Assembly (NCBI GenBank): GCA_018806985.1
Contig: JADANN010000164.1
Location: forward strand, 1-64,000
Length of the DNA: 64,000 bases
Direction: 5' to 3'
DNA from: Angiostrongylus vasorum
Lineage: Eukaryota > Nematoda > Chromadorea > Rhabditida > Metastrongylidae
Shown piece after piece: positions 1 through 10,258 of the stretch (the stretch's first letter is position 1; every line of letters begins with the position of its first letter). The translations under genes were made by a program, and so were the position numbers. The notes below the pieces were generated by a model that worked only from the letters and a program-made list of their open reading frames with translations, was not told the DNA's origin and searched no databases.

Positions 1-539
1 ATTATGGAGAGTACTTCTCAGTATAACCAGCAATCTCTTCAAAACAAAAAATGTTTTCGCGGGTGTGGAAATATTTTTCATATTTTATGCTCACAATGAA
101 GATGGTCCCAGACTGCTATAAATTGCTTACTGTGGAGTAAACATGGCACTTCTAAACTATTTTTGGTATAATGTTCAACTTTTTCACTTACTACTTAATA
201 TTTTTTCTCACAGCATGGTATTCTGTGAAGCACAACCAAAATAATGCTGAGCAGTTTACAAAACTAAGGCTCCAGGGTAGAATCGAACCGTCGATCACGC
301 TCACATGTTACTCAATGCAGCACTGACACCCTTGGCTCGCTTTTCTGTCAGCCTATTTTATTTTGGTGTGATGTAAGATGTCTTAGTATTTTCACCGGTC
401 AGAAATCTGTTGGAAAATTTACTTCCGCCGATCACTAGCTACTTACCACGTTAGTCTTAATGCCATAAATGTTATATGTTCTCCAATGTTTTCTTTTTTA
501 GTGAAACTGGATATAAAACTGTATGAAAAACAGTGTATT

Positions 540-700
540 GAGGTGGTTATAGCTGCCCTGAAATAGACAAATGGTCGTTGGTTCGACCCAACGTTCCGGG
601 CCAAACAAGCCTTCCATCCTTCTGAGGTGAAAAATGTGGTACCAGACTTCTCTAAAAGTTAATTTACCTAAATAGATCTCTACGCATCAAAAAAGTTAAA
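540..700 (+). repeat. tRNA-derived SINE fragment
   Basis: A B-box-like GGTTCGACCC at about 580 is followed by a body with AAGCCTTCCATCC, a CTGAGGT step and GGTACCAGACTTCTCT. The same body words recur at 5,950, 29,340, 51,045 (reverse), 57,165 (reverse), 59,560 and 61,650, which marks them as one SINE family. This copy is degraded, and no clean tail or target-site duplication was found. Confidence 0.6.
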
Positions 701-1189
701 AAAATGGTCAAACTGCCTTTAAAATGACCTGAAACGAACTGAATGTATGGTTTATTTCTAGAAGATTGATAAGCGCCTTACGCTTGGGATAGAAGATAAA
801 ACACTTCCCTTTGATAATCCGTGAGAGGATGCGTCACGTAGTGGATTCTACTCCTCTTGCTGTACACGTGATTGAAAGCACATCTAATCCTTAGCATTAA
901 ATCGAGGTGGTTTTTTCAATACTCTCAGACAAGTTCCCTACTAATTTTCCTGCTCCGGAGGTATAGAAGGAGTAGTGAACTAGTGGCGCTGAATTTCACC
1001 AGCGACCGGTTCAGTGTATAGTGCAGGACACCTATAACCACTTTCCCTATACACACCCGATTTAGGTTCAACTTAAGTTTTGGGCTAAAATGCCCACTGG
1101 TAAAAAGCTCTGCCTAAAAGTGGTCTTGTTCAGTTAGTATTAGGCTATAAAAAACTTCAGCATTGAATCAACGATGAAGAAGTGGCGAT

Positions 1190-1383
1190 CACAATACTGT
1201 TACGTTTACGTAGGAGAGAATCACCATCCATAGATGATCGAATTTCAGGGTGGTGTTGAGCGTCAAAGATTGTGGACAAAGAAAAAAAGGAAACATCCAC
1301 AACGCCTGTGACGACCATGGAAATTTATAGTGGCCGATGATTGACTTTTTGTTAGAAAAAGATGACATTACGATTGAATTCAA
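1190..1383 (-). pseudogene. Zeta block, reverse copy
   Basis: A coding-like block whose translation centres on QSSATIN, a Cys-rich GC..C stretch and, in better copies, IVDAQR and RSSMDD. Related copies lie at 2,690-2,815 (+), 23,600-23,750 (-), 32,220-32,400 (-), 38,300-38,440 (+), 13,975-14,095 (+), 50,180-50,340 (-) and 55,830-55,990 (-). This copy is frameshifted and has lost the IVDAQR part. Function unknown. The frame similarity could also simply reflect overall sequence similarity. Confidence 0.4.
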
Positions 1384-1504
1384 CTATGTTGTCGAAAAGA
1401 TTTTCACGTGAACACTGTCGGGACCATATGGTGATCATTACACAAAAAGCGGAAGAGTAAGAAAGCATAAAAACCAATCAAGTACTAATTTTTTTATACT
1501 TCGT

Positions 1505-1849
1505 TTGAAGAGAAACTGCAACAACATATTGAAGCATCGATGCTGGCGCTTTCAGAGCGAAACCCTTTTTTTCATATTCATCTTCGCCTTCGCAGCTTAT
1601 ATCGTATATTGGTGGTCTAAGAAACCGTCAGCAGTCATAAGAAGATATCTGATTTCATGCGGGCTCAATAGCCACAGTGAATTCTGCCTTTTTGAAAACA
1701 CGGGAGCCGTCGAGCTTGTCGAGCTGACTCATGCTTTACCACATATTCTCGAAACTCTTTGGCATGCATTTCACAGGGTTCGCCTTTTTTCGGAGCCTGG
1801 CCATATTTTACGCAGCTTTTCCTCACATAATTCAGTGAATCCTCTATAG
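1505..1849 (+). pseudogene. Hypothetical membrane-peptide reading frame, R1 copy
   Basis: An open frame of 114 residues with Lys/Arg/Asn at the start, then a hydrophobic segment (about residues 22-37, including FAAYIVYWW), then a polar tail with SCGLNSH, LFENTG, THALP and FHRVR. The related frame at 23,882-24,268 has the same order of motifs and 128 residues, so the frame has survived considerable divergence. The shown start follows a stop and may lie inside an exon. I do not recognise the family. It could be a remnant exon of unit R or a chance open frame in a repeat. Confidence 0.4.
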
Positions 1850-2689
1850 CATTAATGAAGATTCAATGCATGAATGAAAATAATCGGCTGAAAACCACTT
1901 GTTGCTTCCTTTTTCGTTTCCGACGTCGGATAAAAAGCTCAAAATATAAGAAAATAGGAATAGTTCAGCTCAGGTGGCGTCCTTTTCCAGATTTACTTTT
2001 TGAGGGTGATTTCGTCATCCCACGTGAACGCCACATAGGTCACCTCACACCTCACAAGACGAAACTAATTTTACAATCGGTAGTAATTCATTTGTGCAGC
2101 AAGTTATTGCAGAGAATTCAACGATTTACATGCCAAATATGCCCTCAATCACCTACGTTGCGCTACAGGCGGATTCATCTGCGTTGAGAGATTTCTCGTA
2201 TTCTTGTCTATAACATTTCGTAAACTCTGAAAGATAAACTGTGAAGCGTTCAATGTTGGTCAATCTCTTAAGTATAAGCTACCCATGCGACTCTATTCGT
2301 GCCATAGCATGCCAGGTTGGATGGATTTTGTTCTCTTGGTGCTCAGCGATGCCGAGAACTATTTGATCAAAGCCGAGATTAAAAGAAAGTCGGTCGTGGG
2401 AGTGCACAGGACTTTTTGCTGCCATCGTTGCTACTTATTATCCAAGGAAGCAGAAAAGTTCAGCATTTCCCACCGCAGGCTCAAGGATTTGTAACAGTCG
2501 AGAAGATCCGCGGAAAAGGCAAAAAAAGGTTTCGTAGTGAAAAGGACGTCAAAGTCTGCAATTCAAAGTGTTATTGTAGTTTTTCTTCAGTCGAAGATAA
2601 AGAAAAGTTGCTTGATTAACACTAATGTTTTCGCACTCTTCCATTTCTATACAACAACTCAGTCGCAACATCTTCTTAATTTTCAGAGA

Positions 2690-2815
2690 AAATCAATCGT
2701 CACCTACTATAATTCCCAATGGATGTCATGGATGTCGTGAGCCACTGTTTTCCTCTCTATCCAGAATCGTTGACGCCCAACGCCATCCGAAATTCTATCA
2801 TTCATGGGTGATCTT
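2690..2815 (+). pseudogene. Zeta block, forward copy in R1
   Basis: Immediately after a splice-acceptor-like TTTTCAG near 2,690 the frame reads ENQSSPTI..GCHGCR...SLSRIVDAQR. The reverse copy at 1,190-1,383 and the copies in other R units share these words. The acceptor-like sequence plus a shared frame suggests an old exon. The block is short and its partners are unclear. Confidence 0.4.
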
Positions 2816-2959
2816 TTGGTGTGACCTAACAATCTTATAAATCCCATTTACTCATCGTTGATTCAATTTTTGTGATTCCTACAACTAATTGAAGATGATC
2901 ATTTTTTAGCTAAGTCTTTAGCAATGCCCATATTAGCCTAAATACTTATGTATTACCTT

Positions 2960-3230
2960 AGTTGGGTGTGACTAGGGATTTGGTTGTGAGCGCGCTTTAC
3001 TACAGATTGTGTCGGTCCCTTGGTCCAAGCCCGCGACTTTCCTTCACTATTCCTTCTACCACTCTGAAGTTGGCAAACTTCCCTCACGTCTGAGTTAGCA
3101 CGACTCGATCCTAATGAATGGCTCTTCAATAAGGGGCTAATCAATGTATGGCGTTTCATCTCTTATCTTTATCTCACTATAGCTTTCGGTGTTGATTAGA
3201 GAGAGGGGCGTTTAGACATAAACTATGCTT
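2960..3230 (+). repeat. SINE-like fragment in R1
   Basis: A degraded head (GTGAGCGCGCTTTACTACAG, then GGTCCAAGCCC as a weak B box) is followed by a SINE-like body (CTTCTACCACTCTGAAGTTGGCAAACT) and a TGTTGATTAG end resembling the family's GATTGATCAACGCC. The equivalent of 25,400-25,620 in R3. Too eroded to show boundaries. Confidence 0.45.
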
Positions 3231-3989
3231 TTTAACTTCGCTCATGTGATTGTAAAGATAGTTGAATGCTTTTTCGTTCAGTGGGGTCTAGCGATATAAC
3301 AAAGCAGTGCGTTTCCAGAGAAGTCTGGCACCATCTTTTCCATCCCAGGTGGGTGGGATGCTCGTTTGGCACAGCTCCTTATGTCGAACAAGCAACTATT
3401 TTTCTATTTCATGGCACTCTAACCTCTCCACTGCTTTCAAACAGTAAATATCCAGCTGCACTGAAAAAAAGTATTGTTCAGGTTGCAAGGAAAACATCTT
3501 TAGTATTAGAACTAGCCTATCGGTAATGCGTGGTCGGTTCAAATAAACTTTTAAACAAATTCCTAGTCAGTCGAAGGGGTTGAAAATTATTCCAAGAGAA
3601 TGTAGAAGTGCAAAAGTAGGCATTTTTTAGTGAGAAATTGATAACAGTTTGGGACGATCTTGACTCTGGGTGTGAAAAGTCCTAATTAGTTCCTGATCGG
3701 CGGGAAATCTTCCGTTTCAGAGCTGGTTCACTAAGAGCTTCCAAGTTTGATGGCGTACAGATTGCTGAGTAGTAGTGAGAAATGCTCTTCATAGCGATCA
3801 AATGCAAAGTGGGATTGGTGACGAATCGCTTCACAAAATACACTGTCATGAGTTTTTTTTCGGCAATTTTTTCCCTACAAAGTAGTATGTCTCCTTCATT
3901 AAACCGTCCCGACAGTACTTCATTTCTACACTAAAGCATAGCAAAATAACACCTACTTTTTCATCAAGTGTCAAAGTTTTCGTGTGAAA

Positions 3990-4295
3990 AATGCTCATCC
4001 TCATTTCTCACCGGTGAGCACTGCGTACGACATTTAACCATTCGCTAGAATGAGAGCTATAATTGAAGGTGGGTTCTATGTAGTTACGATTTTTCGGTTC
4101 ACGGTTTTGTTGCAACTCTTGCGCATCAGCTTAATTGCCTTATTAAGGTTTCGATTTTCAATTATTGTAAGGGCAAGAAAAGCGCGGTGGTTGGAGGTAT
4201 CCTGCAGGATTACGGTAAGTCGATGCGATCTCTCTGTACGGATAACACCTTTATCCTCACCCCGGGATCGGCAATTTCAGTCGGATTGTTTGTGA
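3990..4295 (+). pseudogene. Alpha block, R1 copy
   Basis: A coding-like block shared with 26,388-26,560 (+), 22,493-22,643 (-), 39,395-39,545 (+), 48,520-48,720 (-) and 54,170-54,370 (-). Its shared words are ERFAGMRAII.GGF followed in some copies by HANIT..HLK and a hydrophobic FRFT.LLQL run. Here the frame from 4,050 reads MRAIIEGGF and then continues into FTVLLQLL, with the HANIT part lost. The reverse strand also has a partly open frame in some copies, so the coding strand is not certain. Function unknown. Confidence 0.4.
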
Positions 4296-5409
4296 CGTTC
4301 CTGTCATTTTATGGGCCAAATATGCATTCGATCACCTCTTGACTCATCTTCGAGTGGCCGAAGCACGAGCGGTTTTACCCTTTAATCATAGAATTCGTAT
4401 GGTTTAAATAAAAACAGAAAACTTATTTGTGCTTCTGGGAATGTTCAGCTACTGTAATACCTGTAATACGAACTGCTACCGAAAAACCGAAACCGGTGCC
4501 ATTACTATTTCTGATGTTTTCGTAATTCAACCTGAAAAGATGCATTGTGGCATTCACGTGTTGTTCAGATGATCTGTAAAGACAATTAGCCAAAACTTTG
4601 TTGTCAAGTGCAAACATTGCTTGGTTTTTCTTAAGTCGTTGAATCACGCGAATTTGCTGATTGTGGAACATTTTCCTTCTCGTTTGTGCAAAAGTGCTCG
4701 TGCAAGCTTTTTTCTACGTGGTTCTCATTCGACTGAATTTGCTTCTGGAGAGCGATGTTTTTCCTCTGCAGAATTCAAAGAAAGCCTTACAGTGCTTTGA
4801 GTTCACATTGTTGTTAAGTTTTATTCCTCTGAAAAATCTGTTTGCTCTCCTCGCAACCACATTTCTTCCAGAACTGATGGCAGATGTATAAGCCTTGTTC
4901 ATTTACCATGCCAAAATTTCGAACTCATCAGCAGGACTGTGGTGTCGAAAAGATGAACTCTCATAATTCACCGCGGCAGGACAACTGAACTCGCTGTAGC
5001 GGCCTACTGAGTGCTGTAAAACTCCTAATAATTAATGGTACTGCATAGTCCGATCATCAAGGAACTGCTACTGAAAATCCAAGAAACTTATTATTATTGC
5101 CTAAGATTACTGTTTAATGCAAAATTTGGTTTATATTTCTTCCATCAATGTTATGGTGATTATTTATGAAGGGAGCTTGTGGGGGTGACTTGCAGAAGCT
5201 TTATCCATCTAGCAAATCTGTACATTAATGCTCTCGGATGAGATGTACTTCTAACCAGTTGTGCTCCCACTTTTGAGAAGTTTGCGATTGCTAACTAATC
5301 CAGTAAACACTGCTGTAATACTGATGAGGGTTTATAAAAAAAGCGCACAGGGCTGGCATTTTAATTTTTAAATTGTTGGTCATTCAGCTTTATTATGCGC
5401 TTTTTTGAG

Positions 5410-5545
5410 GACAATGGAGTAAGTACGGACAGCTGTGCTAGCTGTTATATTGATAGTGACAGTACTTGTAATGGCAGTACATTAGATCGTTATAAGATGA
5501 AATGTTGTGAACACAATGCAATGTTGATATACGAGAAGTACCATT
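5410..5545 (+). pseudogene. Beta block (hydrophobic exon-like), R1 copy
   Basis: Equivalent to the better preserved block at 41,055-41,199. The acceptor-like TTTTCAG has become TTTTGAG here. In the matching frame the text is VRTAVLAVILIVTVLVMAV followed by a stop, so the hydrophobic segment is kept while the start (QWS) and the end (LD.YK) lie in other frames because of indels. A dead copy. The protein family is not recognised. Confidence 0.5.
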
Positions 5546-5678
5546 TTGTCAGGTTTTCATCCTCTTTTTCCTTCAGAAGAAAACTTTCACTCTTGCAACT
5601 GTTAGAACAAAAGGATGTCTTGCTCCAATTTTTTAAAGCAGCGTTTATCCGTAATATCCAGAATATATCGCGAATGGT

Positions 5679-5894
5679 ATGCTGACTATCTCTGGTTTGA
5701 AAAGCCCGTCCACAATGATGATCAACTACGGCGTCGTCATGGTAGTGGTCGGGACATCGTCACTTAAACATCGCGGTTTTTTGAGTGTGAGTAAGAGAAC
5801 GTCTACAAATGAGCTGGGCGAACTTTCTGTGCAGCAAAGGAAGACCGAAGCGGGACTTGTTCATTTCCGAGCAGCTGCAGACATGAATCGTTAA
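5679..5894 (+). pseudogene. Delta block (C-terminal exon-like), R1 copy
   Basis: The frame reads INYGVVMVVV, then TSTNELGELSVQQRK, LVHF and DMNR before a TAA stop at 5,892-5,894. Copies at 29,032-29,268, 20,412-20,636 (-), 59,340-59,520 and 61,380-61,585 share NELGEL and, mostly, LVHF. In R3 and R6 a poly(A) signal AATAAA follows the stop; here it reads AATAAG. This pattern suits a last exon of a gene on this strand, downstream of the beta block. Function unknown. Confidence 0.5.
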
Positions 5895-5949
5895 GTTGAT
5901 GAATAAGTAGAAATTATTCCTCTTTTTTCGTTTTGTTTTTTTTTACCCG

Positions 5950-6260
5950 GGGAAGCGTGCAGTGCTTTGGTTTGAGGTGCGGTAATATGGTGGCCACTAG
6001 TTCGATTCCACGCCCTAGGTCACTAGGTGTTCCATGCTTTTTTTATTTACCTAAGCTTCTCTGGCAGGGCAGCAGCAATTAGCGAGTAATTCCACAGGCC
6101 ACATAGAAATCCACCCACCTTCGTGATTCTGCGAATGGAGTCCAATTCATGCTTCACTCCACAGATGGTGCAACGCCCAACGCTTTAACTAACCACTTAT
6201 GCTCCAGCTTTCATCCGTTTTGTCACAAGTCTATTTTTTGAAATATTGCATGTAGCATGG
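5950..6260 (+). repeat. tRNA-derived SINE copy in R1
   Basis: A tRNA-like head with AGTTCGATTCCACGCC (B box) at about 5,999-6,014 is followed by the shared SINE body (GTGTTCCATGC, CTCTGGCAGGGCAGCAGC) and the 3' part with GCGAATGGAGTCCAATTCATG and GCAACGCCCAACGCTTTAAC. It lies just after the delta block stop, as in R3 (29,340) and R6 (61,650), so this insertion predates the spread of unit R. Confidence 0.65.
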
Positions 6261-6823
6261 GGAAGTCTTGTTTAAAATTTTACATAATTACCAGCATTAG
6301 CTCTCCAGGGAAAAAAAAACGCGAAAAAAAGACGAATCGAATACGCCTTCTGTAGCGAAATAATTCTACTTTTCATTCACCCCCTAATTTGACCTCTGAA
6401 TTTCGCTCAATGGTTTGACTTTTCTATTCTACAAAAAATTTAAAGACGAGAAAATTTCTTTGGAAAAAGTTCTGTAGAACTGGGCGTGTTAAACAATATT
6501 TACCTCTTACTTACTGTCTATTGTTGTTTTCATGGCATAGAATGATGTGAAATACAACTCCAAGGTTGCTAAGATATGAGCAAAACTCGGAACCTCAGGT
6601 GTCGTTCGAACTTGCCGTCACTCTTTTCGGTGCTCACATGCTATCCACTACGCCAATCAAGCCCCTTGCTGTTGTTTTCACTTGATTCCCACCGAGGTTC
6701 CGAGTTCTGTTCATATATCAGTCCTTAAACAGATGACTGAACATCTGCACTTATGCACTTACACACTTATGCGCATATACGTTAAACGCCAATTTTAATA
6801 CGTTAATTTAGATGTGTACGGAA

Positions 6824-7285
6824 CTAAAGATTCCAGAAGAATGGGAAAGAAATTGGTTTGTGATATTCATTTACATGACTCATCATCACATCCACTGTGC
6901 GGAGCTCAGCTCTTCTTGCATGCGATTCGTTTTTCCTCACTTTCATCATCCACAAAGTTCTTCGAATATTTTGCGTGTCGATTCGGCTGCGCTCGAGGAT
7001 TTCATTTGCTTTACGAATGTCGTAGAGTGCTGCGCGAGTCGACTGTCCTTGCAATCTTGATGATAGCCGACCTAAGGCGTTCCCAGAAGAATTAAAGGAG
7101 AGCATGGGGCACTGGGTCGAACAAGAACCACCCTTCTTGATAGACTGGATCACTACCCACCACTCTACGCAACTGCTATCCGGAAACGAAACCTTGTTTT
7201 CAAATTTTCCAGCGCGAGAATGGCACCTACAAAAGTGACCGATATTGTAACTGGAGAACATCGCCTTGCACTGATTAAAAAGCAA
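6824..7285 (-). pseudogene. Gamma block, R1 copy
   Basis: An open reverse frame with LYDIRKANEIL in the middle and TVDVMMSHVNEY near the end, then a stop. Copies at 30,147-30,467 (-), 19,640-19,818 (+), 62,502-62,735 (-), 56,926-57,160 (-) and 58,505-58,715 (-) share DI.KE.EILKQ and TVDV. The better copies look polar and coiled-coil-like. It runs towards the alpha-beta-delta series from the opposite strand. It is often preceded by a tRNA-like head, so it could instead be the body of a SINE. Confidence 0.45.
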
Positions 7286-7412
7286 GCCATAACAAAAAAG
7301 AAATGGATGAAATAGGTTTCTCGAGTTTCACCTGAATGAAATCGTTGTAGAGTGGAAAACCTTTTCCATTGCAGATAAAAAACATGCAGATGCAACTAGT
7401 TTCTATTCCAAT

Positions 7413-7652
7413 CACTTGATACTTGATACTTGAACGACCAGCCCTCACTAGTTGTGCGGGCCCCTGCATAATCACCATTTTTTCGAAGATTTGCTGGTTA
7501 AGCCATTGTGGTTCCCTGGAATCCAGAGGACAGCCTGGCCAAAGTCTGCCCCAGCTTGTCACGACGATAGGCAGTCGCAGCCGTTGTGGGTCAAGGGGAG
7601 CTTTGCCACCATGCGACTTTGATACCAGGACAGTGTTGGATCGTGGTATCTG
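7413..7652 (-). mobile_element. SINE G copy G1, 5'-truncated, with target-site duplication
   Basis: About 240 bp in reverse orientation, flanked by TTCCAAT at 7,406-7,412 and 7,653-7,659. The related unit R3 has an uninterrupted site (TATCCCGATTAATTGGG near 30,760), so the insertion is well defined. Its 3' end (at low coordinates on this strand) ends in CAAGTATCAAGTATCAAGTG, and just before it lies a segment matching GGGTCCGCACAA...GGACGGGCC, which is shared with the 3' end of the RTE fragment at 53,608-54,001. It corresponds to the last two thirds of the full copy at 60,752-61,140. Confidence 0.75.
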
Positions 7653-7682
7653 TTCCAATTAATTGGGTTTATTATGACCTTA

Positions 7683-8216
7683 CCACAGATATCCCCTCAT
7701 ATGGGGGATCTCGACAGACGGTTAGTCGCGAGGCTACGTAGTGCTGCCCCCAGGTGGCAGATAGTGGGTTAATTGCAGACCTAAAGCGACCTTTGCTTCG
7801 CTGAGACAAAAGTGGATCCAGGGGATGGGCTCCCTGTTTCTGCTGCGCCCATTTGGCACATACTTTCTATATTTACTTGGCTATTCATGCATGCGTGTGT
7901 GGGCGCGTTCTCGCTTATGCGGATTGTATTCTACGAGTCAGTTGGGCCAAAAGCCTTCAATCAAGTGACAGAGAAGTATATGGGAGGCGGTTAGCAGTCG
8001 CCTCCAACAAGTAAGCTCCATGTCCACTCTGGGAGATCCTGGCAAGCTACCCGTGAGTATATACAGCCCCCTACGTTCAAAGCCCAGCAACCTATAAGCG
8101 GGTATCAAAATGCTAAACACAGTAAAAAAAAGACGGGCCTCATTTCACTGAAGAGCCCCCCAACTTCGCAGCGTTGCCTAGGACGAGCACGGAGAGGCTG
8201 CTAAAATCTCAGGGCC
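7683..8216 (+). other. RTE 5' region
   Basis: The sequence between the left target-site duplication and the first clear endonuclease codon. It is more GC-rich than its surroundings and has no long open frame I trust. The words GGATCCAGGGGATGGGCTCC at about 7,812 begin a conserved-looking stretch. It is probably the 5' UTR or leader with an internal promoter; no promoter motif was recognised. Confidence 0.6.
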
Positions 8217-9056
8217 ATGCCTGGATCACGAAGAACTATGGTGACGATCTGTACCTACAATGCACGTGCACTTGCATCCGACTCTTCGATAGAAGACTTG
8301 TTCATGCAGGCAAGAAGGATAAGGTACGACGTCGTCGGCCTGGCCGAGATGAGACGACGCCAGCCATTCAACGCCGTCTATAACACCGGAGAAGAACTGT
8401 TCCTCGGAACATGGGACAGTAGAGGAGTCGGCGGCGACGGCGTTCTCGTCAACACGAGTTTGTCCATGAACATCGATTCGTTCGAATAACATACAACCCG
8501 AATCGGACGCTTACGATTAAAAAGATGTGGATCAATACCGACTTTAACAATCTTCGTCGTTTACGCGCCGACATCAAACTATGACGAAGAAGAAGCCGAA
8601 GCGTTCTATATGGACTCAAAGAACTTCTACAGAGAAGACCATACATCCTTCAATATTATCATTGGAGATTTCAGTGCCAAGATTGGACCAAGGAGAACGT
8701 CTGAGGAACGTCACATTGGGACCCATGGATTAGAATGGAACGAACAGTGTGAGTGGCTATCTGAGTTTATCACGGCGATCAAGACCGTCCATGGTAACTC
8801 GCAATTCCAGTGACCCCACCTTCAACACTGCTTGTGGGAGTCTCCCTAATGGAGAGTACCATAACGAAATAGATCACATCATAGTAAATAGAAGGTTTTG
8901 CCTAACCGATGTCGTTGTTGTCCCAAAATTCTACACGGGATCAGACCACCGTCTCCTTCGTGCAAGATTCCATTTCTCGAGGAAAGGAGAAAAAGCCGTT
9001 AAGTCCAAAACCGAAGTCCCAGAACCACGACAAACTGGGACTTATTCAATTCATTA
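8217..9056 (+). pseudogene. RTE endonuclease domain (AP-endonuclease-like), frameshifted
   Basis: The domain nicks target DNA to prime reverse transcription. In order: [11 protein letters not shown] (N-terminal metal-binding Asn), GLAEMRRR (the usual catalytic Glu of the ETRR motif), [38 protein letters not shown] (Asp/Asn motif with Asn changed to Ser), [20 protein letters not shown] and SDHRLLRARFHFSR (the final Asp-His pair). Frame changes occur near 8,485 and near 8,815, and a TGA follows GNSQFQ at 8,811. The domain order is complete, so the damage is by small indels. The start at 8,217 is the first Met in frame before the first motif. Confidence 0.85.
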
Positions 9057-9530
9057 GTCGGCTGTTGGGAAGACGCCAGGAATACGATCTTCTCATTCAA
9101 CGTCTTCACGGTAGCGCTGTGAAGGCTGAGAGTTCGAAAGTCACCAAAAGACGTCTGTCTTTAGAAACACTCAAGCTGATATGCAAGCGTGGAATTGCAC
9201 GAGCTGTAGGCAACCGCGAACTAACGTTCCGAACTTGCAAAACAATGCAGACAGGCGATAAAAGAAGATCCTTAACAGAGAAGCGCAGCAGTAATGGGCG
9301 AAGCTGCAGAGGCTGGTAAAAGCATTCGCACAGCCGAAGCTTCGCCAACTGCAAAACCAAGATGATTGAACCCCCGACTCCCAGACGGAGCAGTTACGGC
9401 GTCCAGAAAGGCAACTGAGAAAAATCATTTATGAATGCGACTCAGATCTCTTCAATAGCCACGTCCTTCTTTCCTCATTTGAAACAAGTAAGAACTCCGA
9501 CATGCCATTTCGTCGGTGAGAAATCGAACA
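9057..9530 (+). pseudogene. RTE linker between endonuclease and RT
   Basis: The frame EYDLLIQRLHGSAVKAESSK, then TKRRLSLETLKLICKRGIAR and GEAAEAGKSIRTAEAS can be followed through at least two frame changes, with stops between. This polar, probably helical linker joins the endonuclease to the reverse transcriptase in this family. It has no known catalytic residue. Confidence 0.7.
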
Positions 9531-10258
9531 GCACCAGGTCCGGAAAGGATAAGATCAGAACACCTGAAGGATCTTCCGCCACTTCTCGTAAACACACTTG
9601 CTCGGCTCCTCACACATTAACTGTCTGAATGCAAGGTCCCTACTCAGTGGAAGACCAGCATGACCGCATTATTGTTCAAGAAGGGTGACCTACACGATAT
9701 CGGCAACTATCGCCCAATCTGCTTGCTGTTTGTCGTCTACAAACTATTCACTCGAGTCTTCCTAAACAAGATTGACAAAACACTGGACGGAGGACAGCCA
9801 TGTGAGCAAGCAGAGTTTCGAGAAGGATTTAGTACGATGGACCACATCCACGCGATAACAAGGGTCAATGAAGCATCGCGAGAGGACTAAAGACCGCTCT
9901 GTCTCACTTCCATCGATTTACAGAAGGCCTTTGATTCAATCACGATAGAAGCAGTCATGGAAGCCCTTGGTAGTCAAGGAGTCCCTACTCCGTACATAAA
10001 GATTCTTCGTGATCTGTACAAAAAATTCACAACCAAGATACCACCATTCTACAACGATATTAACATTGACGTCAAAAGAGGAGTTAAGCAACGCGATTCC
10101 ATCTCGCCAAAACTATTTACCGCTATCCTCCAGAACGTCATGAGAACGTTGGAATGGGATAATATGGGGAGTGAAAGTCGATGGTCGGCAGTTACACCAT
10201 CTTTGCTTTGCTGATGACATCGTCCTTATAACACCAAACATTAGCCAAGTGGAAGCGT
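9521..10258 (+). pseudogene. RTE reverse transcriptase core, broken
   Basis: Motifs in order: RTAPGPERI..EHLKDLPP; FKKGDLHDIGNYRPICLL (fingers); YKLFTRVFLNKI; GQPCEQAEFREGFSTMDH; SIDLQKAFDSI at about 9,907 (motif A with the catalytic Asp); FYNDINIDVKRGVKQRDSIS (motif B, with QGD changed to QRD); and HLCFADDIVLITPN at about 10,200 (motif C, catalytic FADD intact). Stops after ASRED and near 10,212, together with frameshifts, break the frame. The catalytic aspartates survive but the QGD Gly is lost. Confidence 0.85.

Larger units (their letters stand above)
1..3790. repeat. Old imperfect palindrome inside R1
   Basis: The first part of R1 is related to the reverse complement of its later part. 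The start (GCAATCT context near 30) matches the reverse complement near 3,770. The SINE-like stretch with GGTACCAGACTTCTCT at 640 matches the reverse complement at 3,310-3,350. The block at 1,190-1,383 matches the reverse complement of 2,625-2,860. The centre is near 1,940. The arms are strongly diverged. The same arrangement occurs in copy R3. Confidence 0.6.
1..7405 (+). repeat. Unit R, copy R1 (5' part)
   Basis: This stretch aligns by eye, in the same order, with 22,830-30,745 (for example position 1 with 22,830, 1,505 with 23,882, 4,050 with 26,440, 6,530 with 29,930). The copies are clearly diverged, with many substitutions and indels, so this duplication is much older than the near-identical arms further right. 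The unit is cut at about 7,405 by a SINE and then a LINE, and resumes at 11,049. No gene in it is intact. Function unknown; it is an uncharacterised long repeat that contains coding-like blocks, listed separately. Confidence 0.8.

Noticed and set aside
7275..7658. Reverse open frame of 127 residues with Pro/Arg-rich text
   Set aside because: It lies mostly inside SINE G1 and crosses its insertion boundary at 7,413.
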